A DNA stretch of 64,000 nucleotides from Jaminaea rosea (Eukaryota > Basidiomycota > Exobasidiomycetes > Microstromatales): assembly GCF_003144245.1 (NCBI RefSeq), contig NW_020289987.1, positions 490,076 through 554,075 of the forward strand, read 5' to 3'. The notes beneath the pieces were generated by a model that did no database searches, had not been told where the DNA came from, and was given only the letters and a program-made list of their open reading frames with translations. Position numbers and translations under genes: made by a program. Shown here one piece after another: positions 22,358 through 31,187 of the stretch. Every line of letters begins with the position of its first letter. Position 1 is the stretch's first letter.

Positions 22358-23630
22358 TCAGTAGTAGTCGTCCTCGCTGTAGCTTTCTCCGTCGCTGGAT
22401 CCTCCTCCGTCGCTGGAGCCTCCTCCGTCGCTGGAGCCTCCATCACTGTACCCTGCCCCATCATCATCCCCTCCGTCGTCGTAACCATCATCAGAGCCTG
22501 CAATATCAGAGTCGGACCTGTCAGCAACATCTCCCTCATCGACCACGTAGTCGGAGATGTCGTACCCATCGATGGTGAGGCCTTCGGAGTCCTCACTACC
22601 GCTATCGTTGTCAGCATAGTCAGCGCCACGGTCGCTCCCATCGTCGACGACTGCCTCAGCGTAGCCGCTGCGCCCAACATGGCCGTTGTCGCGAATGTCG
22701 ATCTGAGCAAACCCGCTCAAGGCCACAACTTGATCATTGTGACGAGCCTCGTAGTAGCCGGTGTGCGCTCGGGGGGTCTCCCTGTGGGTGGCGGCCTGAA
22801 TGTAGCCGCTTGTGCCCCTCTCGTGCTCCTCGTAGGGGATGTGCTGAGAGTAGCCGCTGTAAGTAAAGGAGGTGCGATGGCTCTCCTCGAGACTCGAGCT
22901 CGGGCTGACGCTGCGAGGACTGTCCCTCTCGTGCTGATAGATGCTCTCCCGATGGTGTTCGCCGCTACATCCATCAGATGCGTTGCTGGTGCTGAAGTAT
23001 TGATCCTCTTGATCGAAGCCACGTTGAGCGAGACTGCACAGAGGGGAAAACAGTAAAGTGTGAGCAAGCAGGTGCTGGCAAGCCCCTCGATTCTCTCAGC
23101 CGTTTCACTCACTCGTGCGCCTTTTCATTGCCCGCATCCCCGCTATGGCCCCTCACAGGCTCAAAGAGCACCTCCTGGCCATACTCCCTACGACGCTCAA
23201 TCTCCCTCATCGTATCCTGAATCAGATCCCAATTGGCAGGCTCGGTTCCTGCCTTGGTGCGGCCACCCCGTTCAAGCCACTGCCTACCTCGCTGCTTAGG
23301 GCCAAATGTCTTCTCGCGATGGTCCGAGTCGGTGCGGATGACAACGGGTTTGTCGTCGAGAGGGGCAAGCTTGAGACCTCGATTGATTGCCTGTCAGCCA
23401 GCGTAGGGTCACACAAGGACATGAGCGTCGATTGAAGGCAGGATGTATGCACGGGCTACTCAACGGCACCTGCTCACCGCATGCTCAGCCCTATTGCTAG
23501 TCTGCCTCTCAGTCGGAGGAAGACGCTCTGAGATGTCACCGTACTTGGAAGAGACGCCAATAGCCGCACGAGCACCATCTTGGCCATTGCCGCGGCAGGC
23601 GCCATCGACGTCGATGACATGCTTTGACAT
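22358..23630 (-). CDS. RNase H-like gene G with a 226-residue acidic C-terminal tail
   Basis: Exons 23630-23478, 23390-23113, 23033-22358; 368 residues, about twice the others. The domain keeps Asp (IDVDGAC), Glu (RAEHA) and Asp (IRTDSD), has the loop GHSG, and has His at the fourth position (NEKAH). The third exon starts LAQRGF and runs on for 226 residues rich in Ser, Asp, Glu, Gly and Tyr, with recurring SGY/GY/DY motifs and four near-copies of a SSDGGG unit (from a 15-18 bp DNA repeat at about 22375-22445), ending EDDYY. Such a tail is expected to be disordered; its role is unknown. G is inverted and shares a 344-bp promoter region with H. Confidence 0.86.
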
Positions 23631-23974
23631 GTTTGTGAAGGATTGATGGCGAAAGAAAGAACGAAAGCAAAGAAGAAAGAGCGGCAAGGCGGCAAAACGC
23701 GTTTCCCGCTGCTTTCCGCTGTGACCGTAGAGAGAGCCACGGGTGGGCGGGCGGATCGGTCCTGGGCTCATTCAAGTCCGCGGGGGCGGCGACGGCACGA
23801 CACAAGGGCGCACGGCAGCTCAGCACGCTCAGTCACACCTTGCCTTCGCACCACAATCTCCTCCCATCCGCATCTTGTCCGAATCATTGCCCCAGTCTTC
23901 GATACACGCAGACCAGTCTCGCGCATCAAACTCTCTCTTGGCTTCTGCTTGCCTACCTCGAGTCGTTTGCCACC
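23631..23974. promoter_or_regulatory. Divergent promoter of RNase H-like genes G and H
   Basis: 344 bp between the two start codons, the only head-to-head pair inside the array. It contains an A/G-rich block near G (about 23645-23695) and a pyrimidine-rich block before H. No known factor site is assigned. Confidence 0.45.
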
Positions 23975-24605
23975 ATGTTCCGTCTCGCCGAACCCTACAT
24001 CGTCTGGACGGATGGCGCCTGCCACAACAATGGCCGTCATGATGCCGAAGGAGCTTATGGCGTCTATTCGGAGTCTGTGCTCATCTCCAAGCGTCTCTGC
24101 GATGTCTGCATGCGCCCTCACACTAACAACAAGGCCGAACTCGTGGTGCGTACAGTACCGAACCCGAATCTCAATCAAACCAGTGCGCTGACCAACTTCC
24201 ACCCGCACTCGCACCCCCTCTCGCAGGCTATTCAAGCAGCTCTTCACAGCCTGCCCCCACGCATCACAGCCGTCATTGTACGCACCGACTCGGAGCTCTG
24301 CGTCAATATCATCAACCGCTGGCACTTTGACTGGGTCAAGAAGGGTGGAGTCAACGCTCAGGGCAAGGTTCCTGCCAATTGGACCTTGATCTGCGACCTG
24401 ATGGAGAGGATCCACCAGCTACGCAATGATGGTATGTCCGTCGAGGTGGAGCACGTCAGGGGGCATGCGGATGATTTTGGTAACCAGCAGGCGCACATGT
24501 GAGTAGAGAGCGAGAGGGCAGGGAGTGGCAGGGATTGACTGCTAACGCGCTTCTGCTTCACGACGACACCGTACCAGGCTTGCTCAACGAGCACTCAAGG
24601 CTTGA
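23975..24605 (+). CDS. RNase H-like gene H
   Basis: Exons 23975-24145, 24227-24498, 24578-24605; 156 residues. IVWTDGACHNNG, NNKAELV and VRTDSEL keep the first three acidic residues; the fourth position is His (NQQAHM) and the loop reads GHADDFG. The first intron is 81 nt and free of stops in frame, so an unspliced form would add 27 residues at the same place as in B; its donor is GTG|GTGCGT. The tail is the shortest of the array, ending seven residues after the L of LAQ. Confidence 0.87.
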
Positions 24606-25291
24606 ACTGAGCGTGCAAGGCTCAGGTTGCCCTTCAAGATTGCATCGTCCGTACACACTCCCACTGCGCCGCTCACCAAGGCCAAGACACTCAGCCGTGA
24701 ACACGCAGGCCAAGCCCCAGTGGCATCAACCAACCAAGCACAGCGCTTCCCATGCCCCGGTTTGCGCTCTCGTCGTGGCTAACACGAGCCCCGAAATCTC
24801 TACCACGCATCTTCATTCTACCCCTCTGCATGTAATACCGCCTCCTCATCCTCATAGTCTCCATTCTATCCTGTTGTCCTCTGATGTGCCAGCTTCGCTT
24901 TGCGGCAAACAAAGCTAGCAAGTCTGATCTGATTCTTGTTTGCCTATGCCGGCCTGAGAATGTCCCACAGAAATCTGCATCAGTGCTCACAGCTCACCGC
25001 CACGGCTCTGACCCCCTGCTCTACCGTATCCATCTCCGGCCCAGGCAAGGTCGTGGTACAGGAGTGTTGGTTGGCCTCCCCGCCGCTTCTCCGCTTCTCC
25101 GCCTCCCCGCTTCTCTGCTTCTCCGTCTCTGCGCCTCCCGCCCCCACCTCGCTGCCCTGCAAGAGTGAGTCCAACACTTTTGGTCCGATCCGCCCTACAC
25201 CGCCGTCGCGCCGCTGGATGCATCTTGACTTGCTTTCCATCTCACCACCCTCACCCCACCCCACACCGCACCACACCACATCATCGTCACG

Positions 25292-25963
25292 ATGGGCAAG
25301 GAACACGTCATCCACACCGACGGCGCCTGCCGTAACAACGGGCGCGACAACCCTCAAGGCGCAATCGGCGTCCACTCTGAGCGTGGCAGCATCTCTGAGC
25401 GTCTTCCCGCCTCCATGGAACGTCACACCAACAACATGGCTGAGCATGCGGTGCGTCTCCTGCTTTTGTGCTAATCGTAACGATTCACCTCCGACTCAAT
25501 CGGGCCCACCCTCCCATCGCACACAGGCCATCAATCGCGGCCTCAAGTCCGCTCCCTACGACAACAACCCCGTAGTCATCAAAACGGACTCGGAGCTCTG
25601 CCAAAAGACTTTTGGCGGGGGCTGGGCACAGCAGTGGGAGCGCAATGGCGGGCGCACGGCTGGAGGCAGCAAGCCAGCCAACTACGACTTTGTGCAGGAC
25701 ACAATGAAGGAGGTCAACTATCGCAGGTCCCAGGGACAAGATGTGCGCTTCGAGCATGTGAGGGGCCATGCCGGTGACAGCGGAAATCAGAGGGCGCATG
25801 AGTGAGTTCAAGGGCGCGAGGGTTGAGGGAGAGATGAGAAGATACAGTATGCTCACTTCACTTTACTTCACTTCACTTCACTTCACTTCACTTCGCTTTC
25901 AGCCTCGCTCAGCAAGGACTTGGGCAGGGAGCACCTCAGTACAAGTACGGGGGCCGCTACTAG
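25292..25963 (+). CDS. RNase H-like gene I
   Basis: Exons 25292-25450, 25527-25801, 25903-25963; 164 residues. VIHTDGACRNNG, MAEHA and IKTDSEL keep three acidic residues, with GHAG present and His at the fourth position (NQRAHE). It shares ERLPASM, AEHA and AINRGLKSAP with J, and AEHA/AINRGLK with G, so G, I and J form a subfamily. The second intron is dominated by a TTCAC pentamer microsatellite that forms its pyrimidine tract. The tail ends YKYGGRY. Probably catalytic unless the fourth-position His abolishes activity. Confidence 0.88.
25852..25893 (+). repeat. TTCAC pentamer microsatellite inside an intron
   Basis: About seven to eight imperfect ACTTC/TTCAC units in a row immediately before the acceptor of the second intron of gene I. 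Length changes here could affect splicing. Confidence 0.8.
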
Positions 25964-26596
25964 TTTCGCGGCACCCGCACGGGCACAGCTTCAGACTCAA
26001 CCCAAACGTGATCTCGTCTACAATTCCTCGTCTCACGCCGTTTCGTACCCTGTCGCTTGACACACTGTACTTCAGCGGCAGCACAAGCAGCGTTGCGTCG
26101 AGATGATCCATCTGCTCCTTTCTCCTCTCTCTCTGTATATCCAACTCAATGAGCGACCAGGGCTGCCGAAGCGCTCCCTCGCCGCTATTCTTTCTCGCTC
26201 AAGAGCTCTCATCCCAGTCAATCAAAACAGCTTCATTACTTGAACCTTTGGCCGACCGACGCTTCATCATCAACCCTCCCTCTCCCACACAATCTACTGT
26301 ACTGACGGTCGCCCAGCTTCGAGCCAAGATCATCTCGATCTGCCGAGGGCTTCTACACCATGATGGGACTGGTCATAGGCGACGTTGATCAGGCGCTCTA
26401 CAAGCGAGGAAAGCTACCGAGTCTTTCTCATCAACTCAGCTTCGTGGTCATCACTCGCAGCAATATCAGCCCGACGAGAAGCTGACCTGCTTTCTCTCTC
26501 TCGAGATCCATCTCAGGTGGTCTCGCTCGGTACAAAAGCCAATCACCTCCTTTTCCTCCTTTCTCCACGAAGCTAACCAGTCTCTTCTTCACCACC

Positions 26597-27245
26597 ATGG
26601 GCAAGCGCCATGTCGTCCACACTGGTGGAGCCTGCAAGAACAGCGGGGGCAGCAGCCCAAAGGGAGCCATTGGCGTCCATTCTGCTCGCAGCAACATCTC
26701 CGAGCGTCTTCCTGCTTCAATGGGACGCCACACCAGTAGCATGGCCGAGCATGCTGTGAGTCACGCTTCGAAGCCAAGATGCTAAATGGCCTGGGCTGAA
26801 TTGTGATCTCTCACGCGCTTTGACAGGCCATCAACCGCGGCCTCAAGTCTGCACCCCACGACGGCAAGCCCGTGGCGATCAAGACTGACGCGCAGAGCTG
26901 CCAGAAGACCTTGAGCGGCGGGGGACGGGCTCAGCAGTCCGCGTCCAGCGGTGGTGGTAACAAGTCCGGGGGTGGCAAGTCTGCCGAGCAAGCCTTGGTG
27001 AGGGACACGATGCGCGAAGCTGGTCAGGGTAGGTCGGAGGGACAGAATGTCCACTTCGAGCACGTCAAGAGTGGGGGCAGCGCGGGGAATGTTCTTGCTC
27101 ACGAGTGAGTGCAGGACGGTCGCGTGTGAGTGTCGCGCTACGACTCGCTGACGAGTACCTCCCTCTGCTCTCTACGCGCGGCAGACTCGCTCAGCAGGCC
27201 CTTCAGCCCGGGCAGGCCCGGTCTAAGCCGACCAATGGCCATTAG
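26597..27245 (+). CDS. RNase H-like gene J (degenerate active site)
   Basis: Exons 26597-26755, 26827-27104, 27185-27245; 165 residues. Sister of I, but the first Asp is Gly (HTGGAC), the third motif is KTDAQS, the GH-x-G loop has become KSGG, and the fourth position is His (VLAHE). The handle is replaced by a Gly/Ser/Lys run (SASSGGGNKSGGGKSAEQA), so the usual W-x(n)-W scaffold is gone. All splice sites and the reading frame remain intact. This looks like an expressed-capable but catalytically dead paralogue, or a young pseudogene still without stops. Confidence 0.82.
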
Positions 27246-27758
27246 CGCTCGCATCGAGTCACGGTGCTGATCAAACCCAATCTCGTCACACTGAATCCTC
27301 GTACCGCTTCGTCACCGTCCGCTACTCACTTCGACGGCAGCTCAAAGCTGCGTCCAGATTGTGCTCTGTCTTTCATTCATTTCGTATCAATTTGACCATC
27401 ATCGCTGAAGTCTGCCGACTCATCACTTTCCTCAAAGCTTTCCAAAGCTCAGCCTTCATCACGCGACCACTGAGTCGACCCGTCTCATTTGCCGCTAGAA
27501 CCAACCCGAGCTGGTTCGTTCAGCTCACTGGCCAGCCCACTCGCTCGTCGCTTTCATTCCTCGCTCGTGTCGTGGTTCTACAGTACTCCCATCCAGCGAA
27601 AGCTGTTTAATCACTCGTCCCTGCGTGTGCGCTCATCATCTGCGACTCGTGTCTGCAATAGGCAAGTGATATGATCTGCAAATTTCAGAATGTGAGATAT
27701 GAAAAGGCACCACCACCACACATTCGTGAACACCACCTTAAGATCACCCCCTTCAGCG

Positions 27759-28456
27759 ATGAGCTACGCTGCAAACACATTGATCGTCTACGCTAAGGGT
27801 GTTGTCCACTCGCCTCCCAGCACTGGTGGTGCCATCGGCGTGGTATTCGAGGGCACGTACTGTATCAAGAACTTTTCAGAGGAAATATTTGATGCAGCTG
27901 GCGATATGACCGAGACCAGAGCTGCCTACTGGGTGAGTTTGGAGCACAACGATAAGCCTGCATTATTGCTTTGCTGAATCCATAGCGAGCAGGCCATCTT
28001 GCGCGCTTTGGAAAAGTCGCCCTCGTTCGATCTTCGGACGCTCGGCCGCGAGATCCATATCCTCACCGAAAATGAGCTATGCGCTACGACGCTAACGCTG
28101 TGCAAGCTCAAGGGAAACAGTAAGGAGGGAAGCTTCCTAAGCTCCAGGCCCTCGGACGACGACATGATCAGGCGCATCATTCACCTGCTCAATATTCGCT
28201 CATCGGACGTCGTATACTTCGATTACCTGGACTCCAAGCGTCCGCGAGAGGCCAGTCGTGCAACAGAGCGAGTTCTGTGCTATCAATCACGTACAGGAGA
28301 AGACTGACTGAATCGCTCTGTGACAGCCTGGCCAACCAGGCGCTGCAGCAGACCAACGGCAAGGACGTTGAGCAGTCTGGCAAGTCCGAGAGCAGGGTGG
28401 AGCGCCTCAGCATCCAGAGCGAGTCCATCGAAGACGGGCAAGTCGCGCAGAAATAG
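27759..28456 (+). CDS. RNase H-like gene K (pseudoenzyme)
   Basis: Exons 27759-27932, 27993-28276, 28327-28456; 195 residues. The fold outline survives (LIVYAKG, GAIGVVFEG, AAYW, AILRALEKSP, IHILTENELC, IHLLNIRSSDVVYFDYLD), but the four catalytic positions read Lys, Ala, Glu and Leu. The first junction is standard (TGG|GTGAGT). The second donor is an inferred CT|GTGCTA, chosen because it gives the family phase 2 and the L-A-N-Q-A-L start of the last exon. The tail is long and Ser/Glu/Gln-rich. The frame is open throughout, arguing against a simple dead gene. Confidence 0.75.
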
Positions 28457-28803
28457 GCTCTGCTCCAACCTGTGCAAAAGTTACCGCATGGTGACGTTGG
28501 CAAAGTCACATCCGGCTCAGGTAGTTTGCCTTCGTGACATTCAGGTCTCTGCGTCTCCTTTGCCTGTTGATTGCCTTACTTCCTTCCTGTCGATCTGGCC
28601 TCTTGAATAAACGTGCTTCTCACGATGCAAGATGGACGCGTGAGCTCATCATCCGCAGGATCGACTTCGCGCCACCTGCGAGATATGCCGCAAAACGCGG
28701 AAGTGGCGAGACAAGGATCAAAGGGTTGGCTACTCTTTCTCTTGCTTCCCTACCACAACCGCTCAGCTCTACCCTCAAACAAGTCCCCATCTAAAGCAAC
28801 ATC

Positions 28804-29576
28804 ATGGGCGACTCGAGCGAGGAAGACCACCTGCCCCACTTCGATATCTTTACGTACGGCGAGCTCGATTCGGTCTCCTCTCGCGCAGTCATCGCCGTCT
28901 ACTTTGCCGCGCGTCACTATGGCGACCACGACATCTCTGAGCTCGTACCTACGGACATTGGTCCCGTTACTACCGCTGCGGCAGGTTACTGGGTGAGCAT
29001 GCTGAGCAATGTAGCACGTCATTGAGGGGTGCCCCATAGCTTACTGGGCGCTGTGTCTCTCTCCTCGGTGACGCAGGCAATTGCACGCGCCCTAACGCGA
29101 GCCCCTGCTGCCGCCAACATTGTCATCTATTCCCAGATCGAGGCTTGCGTCCAGAATCTCCTCCTTTGCATCAAGACGTGCAGCACCTATCACGACCACT
29201 CGCAGAGAAAGCTTGTTGAGCGCATCTTGAACAATCTTCGGGCGCGCAAGAAGGCGGGAGGTAGTGTCAAATTCAAGTTCGTCGATACAGACTTGACTCC
29301 CAGCCATTCGAACACGAAGCTTGCTAGGCGTCTTGCTTGCCTAGACATTGCTCGTCAGTGAGTCCGCTTGCGGGCGTTGCAGAATTAAAAAGCCACACCG
29401 TTGACCTATAGCTGCTGCTCTACGCTCTTAGACTGGCTCGGATCACTCTACGCGATGCCATCGAGAAGTCCGATAAGGCTCAAGAAGAGAACGCCAGCGA
29501 TAACCAAGGCGAAGAGGACAATGAGGACGGAGCCATTGACCTCTTGAGCTGCGCAAGCACCTCTACCTACACGTGA
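28804..29576 (+). CDS. RNase H-like gene L (pseudoenzyme)
   Basis: Exons 28804-28992, 29077-29357, 29432-29576; 204 residues. Membership rests on the two intron positions and phases, the block AIARALTRAP after the first intron, and LARITL at the start of the third exon. Catalytic positions read Tyr (FTYGEL), Gly (AAGYW) and Gln (YSQIE), with no GH-x-G loop. The N-terminus has an acidic MGDSSEEDH start; the tail is acidic (EENASDN, EEDNED). Splice sites are canonical. Its nearest relative is M. Confidence 0.75.
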
Positions 29577-30134
29577 AGCTGGGCGCCATCCCAACCATCA
29601 AGCCTCCTCAGCACGACTCGGCGAGCTCCTCACAGCGGTGTGGCTTTCAACCTCGTCTCGTGCTTGCGGCAACTGTACGCGAGCAGGCCCACTCGTGCGT
29701 CAACCCCTGTTCTCCATTCTGCTCTTTTCTCCTCCAGGTCCATGTCCAATACAATCACTTCTCTGTCGCAGCGGCGATGCACGGTCGACAGACCCGCTTC
29801 CATCCCAACAGCACTCATGCTTTCACCGGACCGCATCGCCAAAGCTTCACCCTTGATCCGTCTCAGAAGCGCATGCTGCTGCTCCAGCTCGCCATCATCC
29901 CTGCCTCCGCGTGCTAGAGCTCAGCTCAGCGTGATCACGTAGGGAGTGCAGCAATGTCTCGACTGGATACTGAGACACGAAGCAGCTCGCCTGTCTTCGA
30001 CCTTTGACGTCAGACAATGGCCAGTTTGAAGCCGGGCGCAGAACTGCGAGCGAGCTATCCTTGCTTCCCTCATCTGCCGGACCTCGACGCTTTGCTTCTG
30101 CCTCCCCACAGCTTCCTCACCACTCCAGCCCATC

Positions 30135-30707
30135 ATGTCCTGGTCTAGCAAGGATGACGTGCCAATACTCACCGTCTACGCTAGTGGAGCACACGACGAA
30201 GCCAGTGGCCAAGCAGCCATCGCTGTCTTCCTGGCCCAGCGCGAGTACTCAGACTACGACAAAAACGAGCTGATGACTCTCCCTCTTGAACCATTTGACG
30301 TAGTCCTAGCCGGCTACTGGATGAGCTCCTCGACTAAGGACATGGACCGTGAGGTGTTGACTGACGCGCAGCCGGCTCTCCAAGGCTATTGCTCGCGCTC
30401 TGACGCGCATGCCGTCCGTCGCCCGCATCTCCATACGTTCGAGCAACGAACTCTGCGTCAGAGATCCGCTACTCGCCTCTACGTGTCTTTCGCCCTCGTT
30501 TCCACATTATGATGCTCATCTGTCTCTGTCTCTCGTCGCTGCTCAAGAGAGGTACATTTAAATGTTTGGTCGAGAAGCAAGAGAAGAATTGACCGGGGGG
30601 CGCGAGATGCTGATCTGGCCTTGCCTCTTCCTCTCGCACGCACGCACAGCCTGGCAGGCATAGCCTTGGATGATCAGGACGCAGAGCTGGCACGAGGGCA
30701 AGCGTGA
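30135..30707 (+). pseudogene. RNase H-like copy M (broken first donor, shortened second exon)
   Basis: Homologous pieces lie at 30135-30320, 30385-30551 and 30650-30707. The first piece resembles L (IAVFLAQREY, LAGYW); the second begins AIARALTRMP and IRSSNELC; the third begins LAGIAL. The expected donor after TGG is ATGAGC instead of GTGAGC, and the 64-nt intron is not a multiple of three, so unspliced reading shifts frame and stops at about 30512. The second exon is about 110 nt shorter than in other copies, lacking the region after the third active-site position. If the first intron could still be removed, a 136-residue product would result. Catalytic positions read Ser, Gly and Ser. Confidence 0.65.
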
Positions 30708-31187
30708 GCGTGAGCGTGCCTGAATGCGGATGATGAAGCAAAGAAAGAAGGCGCGCTCGCCCGCTGTCGTCTCCCCTCGTGAGGTTGCGAGCTCGTCACC
30801 GGGTGGAGCGAGGGAGCAACTGCCGCTTTCCATCTCCATCGAGCCCGCTCCCCTCGTCACGCCACTTTTGTACCTGCTTAGCTAGCCGCGCTTTCCTTTG
30901 AATTATCTTGTCTCGCCCTGCTCGCGCATGCTGTGGTGGTGGAGAGAAAGGTGAAAGGACAGAGAGAGGGAAAGGCCAAACCTCGGAAACACGCAGCGGG
31001 GGCCTGCGTGCGGGGAAAGGGCGAGAGCTCAAGCCGTCGCCTTCGGTAAAAAGCTCGAGTCGGATCTTTGGGCCGCGCCCATCTGCTCCCTGCCCAGCGC
31101 GCTTCTTGCCTTCCTACCACGACGCATGCATGGCGCACGACATCCAGCCTAATCATCAGCGCCCTCACCACTTCCATCTCCATCGCC
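30708..31187. other. Array right border and upstream region of the Zn2Cys6 gene
   Basis: 480 bp with no supported gene. Purine-rich around 30945-30985 (GAGAGAAAGG-type). The RNase H-like sequence ends here; nothing like a boundary repeat was recognised. Confidence 0.35.

Larger units (their letters stand above)
15193..30707. repeat. Tandem array of 13 RNase HI-like genes (A to M)
   Basis: Starts lie 1.05-1.3 kb apart on the + strand, with A and G inverted. Every copy has an intron right after the residue following the catalytic Glu (phase 0; one residue later in G, I and J) and another 0-2 codons after the final active-site position (phase 2); A has one extra intron. The second exon carries the handle segment W-x(n)-GG-x-K-T-x-G-x-P-A-N-W-D-L in most copies. 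No copy has a hybrid-binding domain, signal peptide or transmembrane segment. Spacers of 344-686 bp (17352-17704, 18331-18932, 19635-19985, 20671-21262, 21942-22357, 24606-25291, 25964-26596, 27246-27758, 28457-28803, 29577-30134) hold no other gene I can support. They carry pyrimidine-rich tracts, including a CTCCGCTTCTC-type repeat at about 25080-25145. No reverse transcriptase, integrase or LTR was found among them. Confidence 0.9.

Noticed and set aside
22316-23056. 246-residue + strand Val/Ser/Ala-rich open frame
   Set aside because: Antisense of the repetitive acidic tail exon of gene G; the sense strand has the family exon start and splice acceptor.
24606-25291. A short gene between RNase H-like H and I
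   Set aside because: Open frames exist on both strands but contain pyrimidine-repeat translations only; no splice-consistent RNase H remnant was found.
15193-30707. The RNase H-like copies as fragments of LTR or LINE retrotransposons
   Set aside because: No reverse transcriptase, integrase, gag or terminal repeats were seen near any copy. All copies share introns at the same positions, which retroelement RNase H domains lack, and have their own start and stop codons.
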